The notes under the pieces: generated by a model
The model's database searches: none
What the model saw: the letters and a program-made list of their open reading frames with translations, nothing else
Told to the model about the DNA's origin: nothing
Translations under genes and position numbers: made by a program
Part shown: piece by piece, positions 33,177-42,355 of the stretch
Layout: each line of letters opens with the position of its first letter
How positions within the stretch are numbered: position 1 is the stretch's first letter
Assembly: GCA_018266085.1 (NCBI GenBank)
Contig: JAFEAZ010000019.1
Span: 1 to 56,885, forward strand
Source: Candidatus Babelota bacterium
GTDB taxonomy: Bacteria; Babelota; Babeliae; Babelales; Vermiphilaceae
Direction: 5' to 3'
Length of the DNA stretch: 56,885 bases

Positions 33177-35027
33177 GTGAAAACAGAATTAAGGCATATT
33201 GGCCTCTTTGTTGCCATTATTGGTGTCGGTTTATGCGCAGGGCACACGAAGCTCTATCGATTCTTTTCAACCAATATAGCCTGCAATGGCACAGAAACAT
33301 GCATCGATACCGAAGCTGAGGTTATTGTTAATAATACCCCAGACAAACCATTACCTGAGAATAATGATGATGATAAATCGGATGCACTGACGACAGAGAC
33401 CGAAGAAGAAACCAAAGCTCCAGATGCTCCAACTGCTGCGCCTGCCGACTATTCAAAATCGATCAACTCGGAGATAGCCGATCTTTCTACCGAGCAGTTT
33501 GATGATAAATCAAAAAGCGCTTCTGTTGTCAAATTGGTAGATAAGGGCGTCGAATTCCTAAAAAAAAATGGTACTGTAAAGGCATTTCACACATTCGCAT
33601 CTAACAAAGATTTTGTAGTTGGCGAACTGTACCTGTTCGTATTCGATACACAAGGAGTATGTTTGTGCCATGGCCAAGACAACTCTCTGATTTGGAAAAA
33701 TCTTTGGGACCTCAAAAGCATCTATGGTGACCTCATTGTACAACAGATTATACGAGAAGGCTTAACACCCTCCAATAATGGCTGGACAAGCTATGAATGG
33801 CGAGGGGCGACGAAAGTGTCGTATGTCAAACAGGTCACCCAAGGTGATAAAATATATATAGTAGGCGCAGGCTACTACCCTCACTCAAAATCATCTTCAG
33901 TGCAAAACTTAGTCAAAAGTGCTGTTGAACTGTTTAATTTTTCTATAAAAAATAAACAGTCCCCGACCGAAGTGTTCAGCGCCATGGGCTATCCTCTTGG
34001 TCGCTTTATACAGGGCGACCTGTATCTTTATGCCTTAAGTTTTGACGGTGTGCATGTTGCGCATGGTGATATACCAGGACTTATTGGTACCAATGGTCTT
34101 AACTATCGTGATGCCAATGGCAAATTGGTTAACCAAGAGATTATTAAACGGCTCAAAGAAAAAGCATCTGGCGGTATTTGGGTCGAATATATGTCGAAAA
34201 ACGCCCCTAAAAAGACCTATGCTCAAAAAGTAGTCGATGAAACCGGCAAAGAATATTTCATTGCATGCGGCTTTTATCCGACAGCAAACAGACGCAAGGT
34301 AGTCGAACTCGTCAAAAGAGGCTACCAATACATGAAAGGTAATGGTAAAACGCAAGCAGCAAAAATGTTCTCTCGGACAAACGATTTCTTATATGGAGAT
34401 CTTTGCCTTGCCGTCTATGATCTGAAAGGCCTCTGTATAGCGCACGGGTGCAATCCAGACATTGTTGGCACCAGCAGATGGGATGCGCAAGATGACGCAG
34501 GAGAATATTACGTACGAGAGATGATTAACGAGTCTCAAAACGGACCAACCTGGATCGATTACAAAAGCAGAAACTCTTTCAAGGCAACCTACGTTGAGCG
34601 AATCTCTCTCGGCACTGATGAGTATATTATAAGCTGTGGTATCTTCCCGCTATCAAAGTTTGAAAAAATGTATCTTCTCGCTCGTAGCGGTATCGATTAT
34701 CTTAAGAACAATCAGGAAGAGAAGGCTTACGAATCTTTTGTAGACCCTTCAAGCAAATTTTGCCGTGGCGATCTTTTTGTCTTTGCCATCGACAGCAATG
34801 GCGTCTGTTTTTCATATGGGCCCGAGCAACGAGATCTTATCTGGCGCAATCTGCTGAGCATGAAGGATGACACAGGCAAACAGTTCGTCAAGACGATAAT
34901 TAATCATACCAGCCGTGGAGCAGGCACTATTACGTATACATTGCATGGCATGAAATATCTTATGTATGCGGAACCGGTCCAAAAAAATGATTCTACTGTC
35001 ATTGTTGGCTCTGGTTATTTTCTGTAG
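33177..35027 (+). CDS. Exported protein with four tandem Cache-like domains
   Basis: A 616-residue protein with an N-terminal signal or anchor segment (HIGLFVAIIGVGLCAG), an acidic disordered linker (about 45-110) and four copies of a ~125-residue unit beginning near 117, 241, 367 and 491. Each repeats the single-Cache (sCache_2) pattern: VKLVDKGVEFLKKNG-like helix, GDLYLFVFD strand, G-x-C-x-AHG, LIG or IWRNL, a VxxII helix, a G-W-V-x-Y strand and a final IVGAGYYP/SGYFL strand. Cache domains bind small ligands outside the cell, normally in chemoreceptors and kinases, but no cytoplasmic output domain follows. The start is a GTG at 33177, 6 bases after AAGGAG. It lies 36 bp after BI-1 and 85 bp before a P2-type ATPase. 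Confidence 0.8.
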   Translation: MKTELRHIGLFVAIIGVGLCAGHTKLYRFFSTNIACNGTETCIDTEAEVIVNNTPDKPLPENNDDDKSDALTTETEEETKAPDAPTAAPADYSKSINSEIADLSTEQFDDKSKSASVVKLVDKGVEFLKKNGTVKAFHTFASNKDFVVGELYLFVFDTQGVCLCHGQDNSLIWKNLWDLKSIYGDLIVQQIIREGLTPSNNGWTSYEWRGATKVSYVKQVTQGDKIYIVGAGYYPHSKSSSVQNLVKSAVELFNFSIKNKQSPTEVFSAMGYPLGRFIQGDLYLYALSFDGVHVAHGDIPGLIGTNGLNYRDANGKLVNQEIIKRLKEKASGGIWVEYMSKNAPKKTYAQKVVDETGKEYFIACGFYPTANRRKVVELVKRGYQYMKGNGKTQAAKMFSRTNDFLYGDLCLAVYDLKGLCIAHGCNPDIVGTSRWDAQDDAGEYYVREMINESQNGPTWIDYKSRNSFKATYVERISLGTDEYIISCGIFPLSKFEKMYLLARSGIDYLKNNQEEKAYESFVDPSSKFCRGDLFVFAIDSNGVCFSYGPEQRDLIWRNLLSMKDDTGKQFVKTIINHTSRGAGTITYTLHGMKYLMYAEPVQKNDSTVIVGSGYFL

Positions 35028-35068
35028 GCAATTTCCCGATCTCTTGAATCGCGGCTATGGTTTTCAGT

Positions 35069-35100
35069 ACAGTAGGCATAAAGAAAATTATGCCTACTGT
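35069..35100. promoter_or_regulatory. Perfect 13-bp hairpin before the P-type ATPase gene
   Basis: ACAGTAGGCATAA (35069-35081) and TTATGCCTACTGT (35088-35100) with a 6-base loop. No T-run follows, so it is not a classical terminator. The stem ends 1-2 bases before the AAGG ribosome binding site of the ATPase gene (ATG 35113), where it could control translation, stabilise the mRNA or bind a protein. Confidence 0.6.
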
Positions 35101-35112
35101 TAAGGATATACC

Positions 35113-37812
35113 ATGGTAGAAAATCGCTGGTGGTGCGATGACAGTGATGTTGTGGCAAAAAAACTCGCAACCAATAAAGAAAGTGGTCTGGGATCGCAAG
35201 AGGTAAAGCGCCGGCTAAAAAAATATGGTAGGAACGAAATACCCACCACTTCTCGCAGAGCGCCTTGGCAAATTATAACCAATCAATTTTCCAATATTTT
35301 CGTATGGCTTTTATTAGGTGCAGCCGTTATCTCACTTGCGCTTGGCCAACAAGCAGACGCTATCATCATCGTCGTCATATTGTGCGCAACTATAGGCATT
35401 ACCTTCTTTCAAGAATACAAAGCTGAGGCTTCAATCTCTGCATTACTCGATAAAACACGCCCACTCGCTACCGTGCTACGCGATGGCGTCAAAGCACGCG
35501 TGGCAGCACATGAAATCGTACCCGGCGATCTTGTATTGGTAGAATCGGGTGATATTATGGTTGCAGACGGCAGAATTATTGATGCGGCACATCTCGGTGT
35601 AGACGAATCAGCTTTAACCGGTGAATCATCTACCTCTTTCAAGACTGCCGACGCGCTCGACCAACAGGAATTAGCTATCGGTGATCGGAAAAATATGCTG
35701 TTTCGCGGCACCGCTATTATTAACGGCAAAGGACATGTGATCATTACGCAGACGGGTACCGACACTGAGCTTGGTAAAATTGCGCACTTACTGGACTTAG
35801 ACAATAGACGTAAAACTTTCTTCGAAACGCGCCTCGACAAACTCGTACGCAGTATAACATGGATCTGTTTTGCCGTTATAACCCTTGCGATTACTATCGG
35901 ACTTCTAAAAGGTATCCCTGCCTATGATATGTTCTTCATATCACTCAGTCTTATTGTTGCTGCAATTCCAGAAGTATTGCCGCTAGCTACTACTTTGGCA
36001 CTTGCAGCAGGCACCAAACGCATGGCTCATCATGCAATTTTAATGCGTCGACTTGCGGCAGTCGAAACCTTAGGTCGCGTTTCCGTTATCTGCTCTGATA
36101 AAACAGGCACCCTGACAAAAAATGAGAAAATAGTCACCTGTGTCTGGACCCATGGCGTCTTGACGCAGGTGACCGGACAAGGTTATACCTCAGATGGGGG
36201 CTTTACGCGAGATGCTGTAGCTTATGCAGCAGAACAAGACCCAGCATTATTCTTAACGCTTAAAATAGGCGTACTGTGTAATGATGCGGACATATATCAG
36301 GAACATAAGAAATGGATGTTCACAGGAGACGCCTCAGAAGCAGCGCTGCTTATTGCTGGTCTTAAAGCTGGCCTTGACAAAAAACAGCTTAATGAGACCT
36401 ACCCTCTCATTGCAGAGATACCTTTTGATGCAACCCTACGTTTGATGGGATCTGTACGTGCCGACGGCAACGAAAAAAAGCTCTATGTAAAAGGAGGCTA
36501 CGACTCTCTCTTGCCACATGCAACACACTATGTGACCGAGCGCGGCGTTGAACAATTGACAACCGCCACCGTATGTGAAATTCAAAACGCCGCAAAAAAT
36601 CTTGCTGGCAAAGGTTTACGGCTCTTTGCTGTCGCCTACCGTACCGTAGCCGATCAAAAAAACTATGATGAGATCCGCCTCAATGAATCACTGATTTTCG
36701 TTGGCCTTATGGGCATGACCGACCCTTTACGGGTAGGTGTTGAAAAAACCATTGCCGACTGCCAACATGCCGGTATCAACACCATTATGATTACGGGCGA
36801 TCACCCTGACACTGCACTCGCCATCGGTACCACCTTAGGTCTGATACGCCAAGGATCGCGCATCATAACCGGCCTGGAATTGGATACGATGACCGATGAA
36901 CAATTGCAGCAGATAGCACCAACCCTTGCTCTGTGCGCTCGTTCATCAGTGGAACATAAAGTGCGCATTGTCAAAGCACTACAAGCATCTGGGATCATTG
37001 TTGCTACAACGGGTGATGGTATCAATGATGCTCCTGCACTGAAAACTGCCGACATTGGTATTGCCATGGGTGAATCTGGCACCGCGCTAGCAAAAGAAGC
37101 CTCTGATGTTATTTTGTTGCATGATAATTTCGATGCATTGCCCATCGCTATCAGAGAGGGGCGTGGTATTTTCGATAGCGTACGCCGCAACGCTGGATAC
37201 ATTATTACCACAACGGTAGCGGAGCTTGGTGTTGTTGCGTCGGGTATTGTGTGGGGAATCACCAATCATGTCGGTGAGCATTTATTTATGTTATTACCCA
37301 TACACCTGCTCTGGCTCGACCTTGTCACTGAAGTGCTGATGACAACCGCTCTGGTTAACGATCCTCTCAGTGCCGATATTATGGATCGCGCCCCTGAAGA
37401 ATTTGCACAAGATCTTTTACCACTAAGAGCTGCATTGGTACCCGGACTCATTGGCTTTATGGTAGTCATTGCAGAACTAACGATTTTTTACATTGGTTCA
37501 ACGATATTTCATATGACGAGCACACACAGCTACACCCTGATGTTCACCAGCATGGTCATATGTGAAGTAATTGCACTCAACATTGTGCGCTTATATTACG
37601 GTCTGGAGTTCCTTGCTAACAAAGGCGTCTTTGCCTCATTTATTGGCATATTTATCCTTCAGCTGACGCTCATTTACACGCCAGGATTAGCACCTATTTT
37701 TCATCTTGAGCCTATGACTCGGCACGACTGGTACTTAGTCGGCATAGTAGCAACTGGGCTTTTTATTTCTGGCTTAACCGTGGTACACTTTATAAAAAAA
37801 AGTCGTAGATAA
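35113..37812 (+). CDS. P2-type cation-transporting ATPase
   Basis: An 899-residue P-type ATPase of the calcium/P2 class that pumps a cation across the inner membrane. It shows the actuator TGES, the phosphorylation motif SDKTGTLT with Asp329, the nucleotide-binding domain, TGDGINDAP with Asp635, and about ten membrane helices. The M4 motif is PEVLP (Pro286-Glu287), keeping the Ca2+-liganding Glu of PEGLP. In M6 the Asn and Asp ligands of calcium pumps are replaced by Asp736 and Glu740 in LDLVTEV, so the ion may be Ca2+, Mn2+ or another cation. The ATG follows AAGG and a 13-bp hairpin. It lies in the BI-1/Cache/carbonic anhydrase block. Confidence 0.92.
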   Translation: MVENRWWCDDSDVVAKKLATNKESGLGSQEVKRRLKKYGRNEIPTTSRRAPWQIITNQFSNIFVWLLLGAAVISLALGQQADAIIIVVILCATIGITFFQEYKAEASISALLDKTRPLATVLRDGVKARVAAHEIVPGDLVLVESGDIMVADGRIIDAAHLGVDESALTGESSTSFKTADALDQQELAIGDRKNMLFRGTAIINGKGHVIITQTGTDTELGKIAHLLDLDNRRKTFFETRLDKLVRSITWICFAVITLAITIGLLKGIPAYDMFFISLSLIVAAIPEVLPLATTLALAAGTKRMAHHAILMRRLAAVETLGRVSVICSDKTGTLTKNEKIVTCVWTHGVLTQVTGQGYTSDGGFTRDAVAYAAEQDPALFLTLKIGVLCNDADIYQEHKKWMFTGDASEAALLIAGLKAGLDKKQLNETYPLIAEIPFDATLRLMGSVRADGNEKKLYVKGGYDSLLPHATHYVTERGVEQLTTATVCEIQNAAKNLAGKGLRLFAVAYRTVADQKNYDEIRLNESLIFVGLMGMTDPLRVGVEKTIADCQHAGINTIMITGDHPDTALAIGTTLGLIRQGSRIITGLELDTMTDEQLQQIAPTLALCARSSVEHKVRIVKALQASGIIVATTGDGINDAPALKTADIGIAMGESGTALAKEASDVILLHDNFDALPIAIREGRGIFDSVRRNAGYIITTTVAELGVVASGIVWGITNHVGEHLFMLLPIHLLWLDLVTEVLMTTALVNDPLSADIMDRAPEEFAQDLLPLRAALVPGLIGFMVVIAELTIFYIGSTIFHMTSTHSYTLMFTSMVICEVIALNIVRLYYGLEFLANKGVFASFIGIFILQLTLIYTPGLAPIFHLEPMTRHDWYLVGIVATGLFISGLTVVHFIKKSRR

Positions 37813-37889
37813 TCAGGAGAGCCTTTCTTCTTGGTCTGCGAAAAAATGGCGCGCTGTTTATTGTTTCATCCTTTTTATCTGTATCAACA

Positions 37890-38504
37890 ATGACATTACC
37901 CTCTTCTAGTCCAACGGCAGCATGGCACGCTCTTCAAAAAGGGAATGAGAAGTTTGTAACAAACATCATCATGAAACGCCAGCGCGCACGCATTCCCGAT
38001 GTTCAAGACCCGCGCTATATTGTTTTGAGTTGTGCAGATTCACGCGTAACACCCGAATATATTTTCAACCAACCGTTAGGCAGTTTTTTTGTTATTCGCG
38101 TAGCTGGTAATGTTGTCGACAAGCTGGTCATCGATAGCATCGAATTTGCCGTACGCAGCTTTAACCCATCTATAATCTTAGTGTTAGGGCATAGCCAATG
38201 TGGCGCTGTAACCGGTGCGCTCGACCACCTAAAAAAGCATAATGGTGCCATTGGCAAACCGTATGATCTTTATGGAACCGTCCTGATCCCTATTGAAAAG
38301 ACCATTGTGCAATCGACCATCGACATTCATGCTCCTGATGCCCTCACGCTGTCTATTCGTGCGAATGTGCGCTACTCGGCAGACCAACTGGTGGCACAGT
38401 CATCGATCATCAGCAGCGGCATCAAAAATGGCTCACTCTGCATCATTGGGGCCAAATACACCCTTAACACGGGTAAAGTCACTGAGCTTTTCATGATTAA
38501 GTAA
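37890..38504 (+). CDS. Beta-class carbonic anhydrase
   Basis: Converts CO2 and water to bicarbonate and a proton, using zinc. The zinc ligands and catalytic dyad are in CADSR (Cys48, Asp50, Arg52) and GHSQCG (His101, Cys104). The 204 residues are a normal length. No signal peptide is present, so it is cytoplasmic. The ribosome binding site is weak. It follows the P-type ATPase by 77 bp in the same direction. A weak 7-bp hairpin (38522-38545) lies beyond it. Confidence 0.93.
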   Translation: MTLPSSSPTAAWHALQKGNEKFVTNIIMKRQRARIPDVQDPRYIVLSCADSRVTPEYIFNQPLGSFFVIRVAGNVVDKLVIDSIEFAVRSFNPSIILVLGHSQCGAVTGALDHLKKHNGAIGKPYDLYGTVLIPIEKTIVQSTIDIHAPDALTLSIRANVRYSADQLVAQSSIISSGIKNGSLCIIGAKYTLNTGKVTELFMIK

Positions 38505-38685
38505 GAGGCAGCCAAAAAAGGTCTCTTGTTTTGGAAAGCAAGAGATACAAATTGCAATTTTATTAAATAAAAAAAGCCAAACAAGGCAACTATTGTATTT
38601 TCTGAATTTATTGATACGATAGAACTACAGATCTTAAAGTGCCGCAACCCCTATTTTTTTACAATTTTAACCAAAAAACCACACT

Positions 38686-39117
38686 ATGCTTACATCAAAA
38701 AATCTTATGATCGCTGTGTTATTCATTGTGGCAGGCAACATCTCTGCTATGCAAGAAGAATACCGAGTTGAACTTGGCGGTGGCGAGATCCAGCCAACCG
38801 CTAGAGAGCGGAAAGCACAGAAGCAAAGATCTCAAAGACTCAGTGAAGCATTTTGGCAAAGAAGAGAGAGATTAAAGCGTTATGTGGACGAAGGACAAGA
38901 GAACATACCTACTTCTCAAGCAGCATGGCTAGCGCACCAAATCGCCGATGAGCACCTGCTCTCAAAGTATGCTTATCGCTTTGCTAAAAAGGCAAGAAGA
39001 CTCGAACAAGAAGAGGCTGGTGGTCGACCGCTTAACCTTAGACCGGAAGAGCTATTTCCAGCTCCTTTGGCAAGAGAACTATTTCCAGGCTCTGACGATT
39101 CAGATTCTGACAACTAA
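38686..39117 (+). CDS. Small exported charged protein, unrecognised
   Basis: I do not recognise this 143-residue protein. It has a signal peptide (MLTSKNLMIAVLFIVAGNISA) followed by a strongly charged helical region (ARERKAQKQRSQRLSEAFWQ in key part), and ends with an acidic tail SDDSDSDN. There are no cysteines. It ends 25 bp before a strong bidirectional terminator shared with the HIT gene. Confidence 0.55.
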   Translation: MLTSKNLMIAVLFIVAGNISAMQEEYRVELGGGEIQPTARERKAQKQRSQRLSEAFWQRRERLKRYVDEGQENIPTSQAAWLAHQIADEHLLSKYAYRFAKKARRLEQEEAGGRPLNLRPEELFPAPLARELFPGSDDSDSDN

Positions 39118-39141
39118 GAATCTGACTACTATAAAAAGACT

Positions 39142-39178
39142 AAAAAAAGCACCGCGCCAAAACCGCGGTGCTTTTTTA
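39142..39178. terminator. Bidirectional terminator
   Basis: GCACCGCG (39149-39156) and CGCGGTGC (39164-39171), with A-run on the left and T-run on the right, between the converging genes ending at 39117 (+) and 39194 (-). Confidence 0.85.
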
Positions 39179-39193
39179 TTGCTCGAACCTTAA

Positions 39194-39535
39194 TTATTCA
39201 CTCATCTGCTTGCCAGCCAAAAAGTGCATATGCAAATGAAACACACTCTGCCCAGCGCCGGCGCCATTATTAATCATCAAACGAAAATCGGTCTTTTTTC
39301 CCTTGTCGTTATCCTGCGCAATCTCTTGAGCAACCGTTATCATGCGCGCAACTAATGGCATATCACCCGCTTCAACTGAAGCTATATCATGTATATGTTT
39401 TTTTGGCATAATGAGCAGATGCGTTGGCGCTTTTGGTGCAATATCACGAATCACCAGAATGTCGTCATACTCAGTGTATGGTTTTGTTGGTAGTTGGCCG
39501 GCGATTATTTTACAGAAAATACAATCGGTTTTCAT
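39194..39535 (-). CDS. HIT-family hydrolase (Hint-like)
   Basis: A 113-residue histidine-triad protein that cleaves purine nucleoside phosphoramidates or similar nucleotide conjugates. The triad is HLHMH at 100-104, and a CIFC pair (Cys5, Cys8) near the start may hold zinc, as in HinT-like proteins. The start at 39535 is chosen because GGAG lies 7 bases upstream; the longer frame to 39601 has no such site. It stands alone, ending at a bidirectional terminator. Confidence 0.92.
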   Translation of the reverse strand: MKTDCIFCKIIAGQLPTKPYTEYDDILVIRDIAPKAPTHLLIMPKKHIHDIASVEAGDMPLVARMITVAQEIAQDNDKGKKTDFRLMINNGAGAGQSVFHLHMHFLAGKQMSE

Positions 39536-39601
39536 AACAGACTCCACATGGATACACCAAGAGGCACAATACATCTTAAAGATGAACTGATCGTACCACA
39601 C

Positions 39602-39828
39602 CTACTGACGAATCGCCACAGCGCATGCTGCGTCTTGCCTTTTACGAGTTAACTTGGTAGCATAAAAGCGTTATTTACTCAAAGGAGCCACGCACATGGT
39701 AACCACCTCTTTATAATCTGTCTGTCGACACGCTCGAAGAGCAGATATTCCCAAGCACTTACATAAACTATCCCGCTTATTCACGTACTTATTATTACCG
39801 TTTTATATTATTTTCTGAGGTTTTCTGT
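39602..39828. promoter_or_regulatory. Leader region of the ABC exporter cluster with a 6-codon open frame
   Basis: No larger gene is visible. AAAGGAG at 39681-39687 is followed 8 bases later by ATG (39696), opening a six-codon frame MVTTSL ending at TAA 39714-39716. It may be a leader peptide or chance; the exporter gene begins 112 bp further on. Confidence 0.3.
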
Positions 39829-40569
39829 ATGTCTCATATTCTGTTGTCCCTGCGTGGGATCACCAAGCAGTATGGTGCAACACAAGTGCTGCATGGTATC
39901 AACTTGGATATCATGAAAGGCGAAATTATAAGTCTTCTTGGCGTTAATGGAGCAGGCAAAACCACGCTCTCGTCAATCATAGCAACATTGCATCCGCCAA
40001 CAGCAGGCGATATTATGTGGCATGATAGCTCTATCTATAACGACATCACGCGCTATCGCTTGAAGCTTGGCTACTGCCCACAAAGGCCAAATTTATTCCC
40101 CAACCTTACGCTTGAGCAAAACTTGCTCTTTGCAGGTAGATTATACGGCCTTAACGATGCAGAAATTCTGCCGCGCGTGGCAAAACTCATCAAACAGTTT
40201 GAGCTGGAAAAATATTTGCAGCAAAAGGCCGATGTTTTGTCGGGCGGCTACAAGCAGCGCTTTATGATTGCTCGCAGCCTGATCCATCAACCTGACTTTA
40301 TTATCCTTGATGAGCCGACCGTTGGGCTTGATCCACACATCAGACGCCAATTATGGTCTATGATCAAAGAGCTTAAAGAGTCTGGCATCACGGTACTGCT
40401 CACGACACACTATCTTGATGAAGCGGAAAAACTATCTGATCGTGTCTGCATTTTAGAGCAAGGACGTATTCGTTTGATCGACACGCCAGAGCATTTGATG
40501 GCCGATTTTAAACAGAATAATTTAGAAGATGTCTTTATCGCCCTTATGAAAGCGACCAACCATGCATAA
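39829..40569 (+). CDS. ABC-2 type exporter, ATP-binding protein (pair 1)
   Basis: A 246-residue ABC ATPase of the drug/polysaccharide/antibiotic export type. Walker A is GVNGAGKTT, the signature is LSGGYKQRFMIARSL, and Walker B is FIILDEPTVGLDP, followed by the switch His in TTHYLDEAEKLSDR. The C-terminal segment VCILEQGRIRLIDTPEHL is typical of ABC-2 exporters. The ATG follows GAGG. Its last 8 bases overlap the permease gene, so the two are coupled. Confidence 0.92.
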   Translation: MSHILLSLRGITKQYGATQVLHGINLDIMKGEIISLLGVNGAGKTTLSSIIATLHPPTAGDIMWHDSSIYNDITRYRLKLGYCPQRPNLFPNLTLEQNLLFAGRLYGLNDAEILPRVAKLIKQFELEKYLQQKADVLSGGYKQRFMIARSLIHQPDFIILDEPTVGLDPHIRRQLWSMIKELKESGITVLLTTHYLDEAEKLSDRVCILEQGRIRLIDTPEHLMADFKQNNLEDVFIALMKATNHA

Positions 40570-41347
40570 ATCATTTTATTTTAACACCTGCAAACAGTTG
40601 ATCTATACCGATTTAATCGTTTTTAAGCGCAACCTGCACAGCAAGATTATCGACATGATGATTTGGGTTGTACTCTCAACCTTTGTAACGGCATACATTA
40701 TGCCTTACTTTGGCCTGTCACGCGATTTTGGCCCCTTTCAGTTTGCCGGTGTCATTGCATCGCTCGGGCTGTTTGAGCTATATCGCAGCGTCTTTGAGTT
40801 AACAGCAGATCTTGAAGGTGATCGTGTCATTAACTACGCGTTAACATTGCCAATCCCTTCATGGATGGCGCTTGTCAGCAAATCAGCTTCGTATGCTATT
40901 GCTTATTTTACGTTGTCATGCATCATGTTACCACTTGGCAAACTCTGTTTGTGGAACCAATTTTCACTGCAAGATATTGCGTATGGTAAACTGGTGATCA
41001 TCTTGATGCTGCAAAGCATATTTTATGCGTCATTTGTTCCATGGGCTACTACCTTTATTGACGGCCTTTCTAACTTAGAGCGCGTTTGGGCACGCTTTAT
41101 TTTCCCCATGTGGTTCATGGGCGGCTTTCAATTTTCGTGGTTAGCGTTGCACCATGTGTTACCTGTTGTTGCCTATCTTGATTTGATCAACCCTATGATC
41201 TATATCACGGAAGGCACGCGTGCAGCTCTGCTTGGGCAAGCGGGATACTTGAATTTTTGGCTTTGTTGTGGTGTGCTCCTACTCTTCACAGTTGTAGTGG
41301 AAACGCACGCTTTATGTCGCATGAAAAAGCGTCTTGATTTTGTATAA
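40562..41347 (+). CDS. ABC-2 type exporter permease (pair 1)
   Basis: A 261-residue membrane protein with about six hydrophobic segments and the ABC-2 permease layout; residues such as PMWFMGGFQFSW and YLDLINPMIYITEGTRAALLGQ in the C-terminal half match the exporter family. Its substrate is unknown. It overlaps the ATPase gene by 8 bp and is followed at 60 bp by a second exporter pair. Confidence 0.85.
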   Translation: MHKSFYFNTCKQLIYTDLIVFKRNLHSKIIDMMIWVVLSTFVTAYIMPYFGLSRDFGPFQFAGVIASLGLFELYRSVFELTADLEGDRVINYALTLPIPSWMALVSKSASYAIAYFTLSCIMLPLGKLCLWNQFSLQDIAYGKLVIILMLQSIFYASFVPWATTFIDGLSNLERVWARFIFPMWFMGGFQFSWLALHHVLPVVAYLDLINPMIYITEGTRAALLGQAGYLNFWLCCGVLLLFTVVVETHALCRMKKRLDFV

Positions 41348-41407
41348 CTCAAACAATTAAACGGCCAAGAAAAAGCATATTAAACCTTTAATAGAACAGG
41401 AAAAGTG

Positions 41408-42355
41408 ATGCTTACCGTACATAATCTGACAAAAAAATTTACGTCAGGGATATGGCCATTCACGCAAGAAAAAACCCACACAGCGGTGAACAACATCTCT
41501 TTTTCTCTCAAAAAGGGTGAAATTCTTGGCTTTCTTGGCCCCAACGGCGCAGGGAAAACAACAACCATTCAAATGCTTTTGGGTACGTTAACACCAACCA
41601 ACGGCACAATCTATTACGATTACCTTAACTTCCAAGAAAACCCTACGGCTGCGTTGAAAAAAATTGGCTATGCGAGTGGCTACGAGAAACTACCACCACG
41701 TCTGACCGTTGCAGAAAATCTAGATATTGTTGGGCGCATCTATGGGATACCGAGATTACAAAGAGCTCAGCAAATTGAACAACTGCTGCACGTTTTTGGG
41801 ATCCATGCTTTACGAGATCGCCAAACAGGAACGTTATCTGCAGGCCAAGCTACTCGCGTTATGCTCGCAAAGGCCTTTATCGGCAACCCTGACTTTGTGC
41901 TGCTTGACGAGCCAACAGCATCACTCGACCCTGATGTTGCGCAAGAAGTGCGCACTTTCATTCTAGAGCAACGACAACAACGGAACATCGCAATGCTCAT
42001 CACATCTCACAATATGGATGAAGTGACGACTTTGTGTGATCGCGTTATTATCCTCAAACAAGGCTCCATCATCGCAAACGATACTCCTCAAGCATTGGCG
42101 CTTTCGCTCTGTAAAGTACGCGTGCATTTAACGATCACCGACAATCTCAATCGCCTAATAGATCACATGCAAACAAGCAATAGACGTTTCACGGCGCAAG
42201 AGAATCACGTCATTGTTGAGCTTGATGAGCAAGAGATTGCCTCTTTTCTGATGCAATTGAGCGAGCGGGCTGTTGTGTATAGTGCAATCTCTATTGATAA
42301 ACCAACGCTAGAAGATTACTTTTTAACCGTCGCTCGCCACAAGGAAATCGTATGA
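41408..42355 (+). CDS. ABC-2 type exporter, ATP-binding protein (pair 2)
   Basis: A 315-residue ATPase with Walker A GPNGAGKTT, LSAGQATRVMLAKA as the signature (the second Gly of LSGGQ is kept while the first is Ala) and Walker B FVLLDEPTASLDP, then SHNMDEV. It has a ~70-residue extra C-terminal domain, as in drug-export ATPases. The ATG at 41408 is used; a GTG lies 3 bases upstream. AGG ends 7 bases before. It overlaps the permease gene by 4 bp. Confidence 0.9.
   Translation: MLTVHNLTKKFTSGIWPFTQEKTHTAVNNISFSLKKGEILGFLGPNGAGKTTTIQMLLGTLTPTNGTIYYDYLNFQENPTAALKKIGYASGYEKLPPRLTVAENLDIVGRIYGIPRLQRAQQIEQLLHVFGIHALRDRQTGTLSAGQATRVMLAKAFIGNPDFVLLDEPTASLDPDVAQEVRTFILEQRQQRNIAMLITSHNMDEVTTLCDRVIILKQGSIIANDTPQALALSLCKVRVHLTITDNLNRLIDHMQTSNRRFTAQENHVIVELDEQEIASFLMQLSERAVVYSAISIDKPTLEDYFLTVARHKEIV

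Noticed and set aside
38522-38545. Terminator after carbonic anhydrase
   Set aside because: Only a 7-bp stem with no T-run directly after it; left as a remark rather than a feature.
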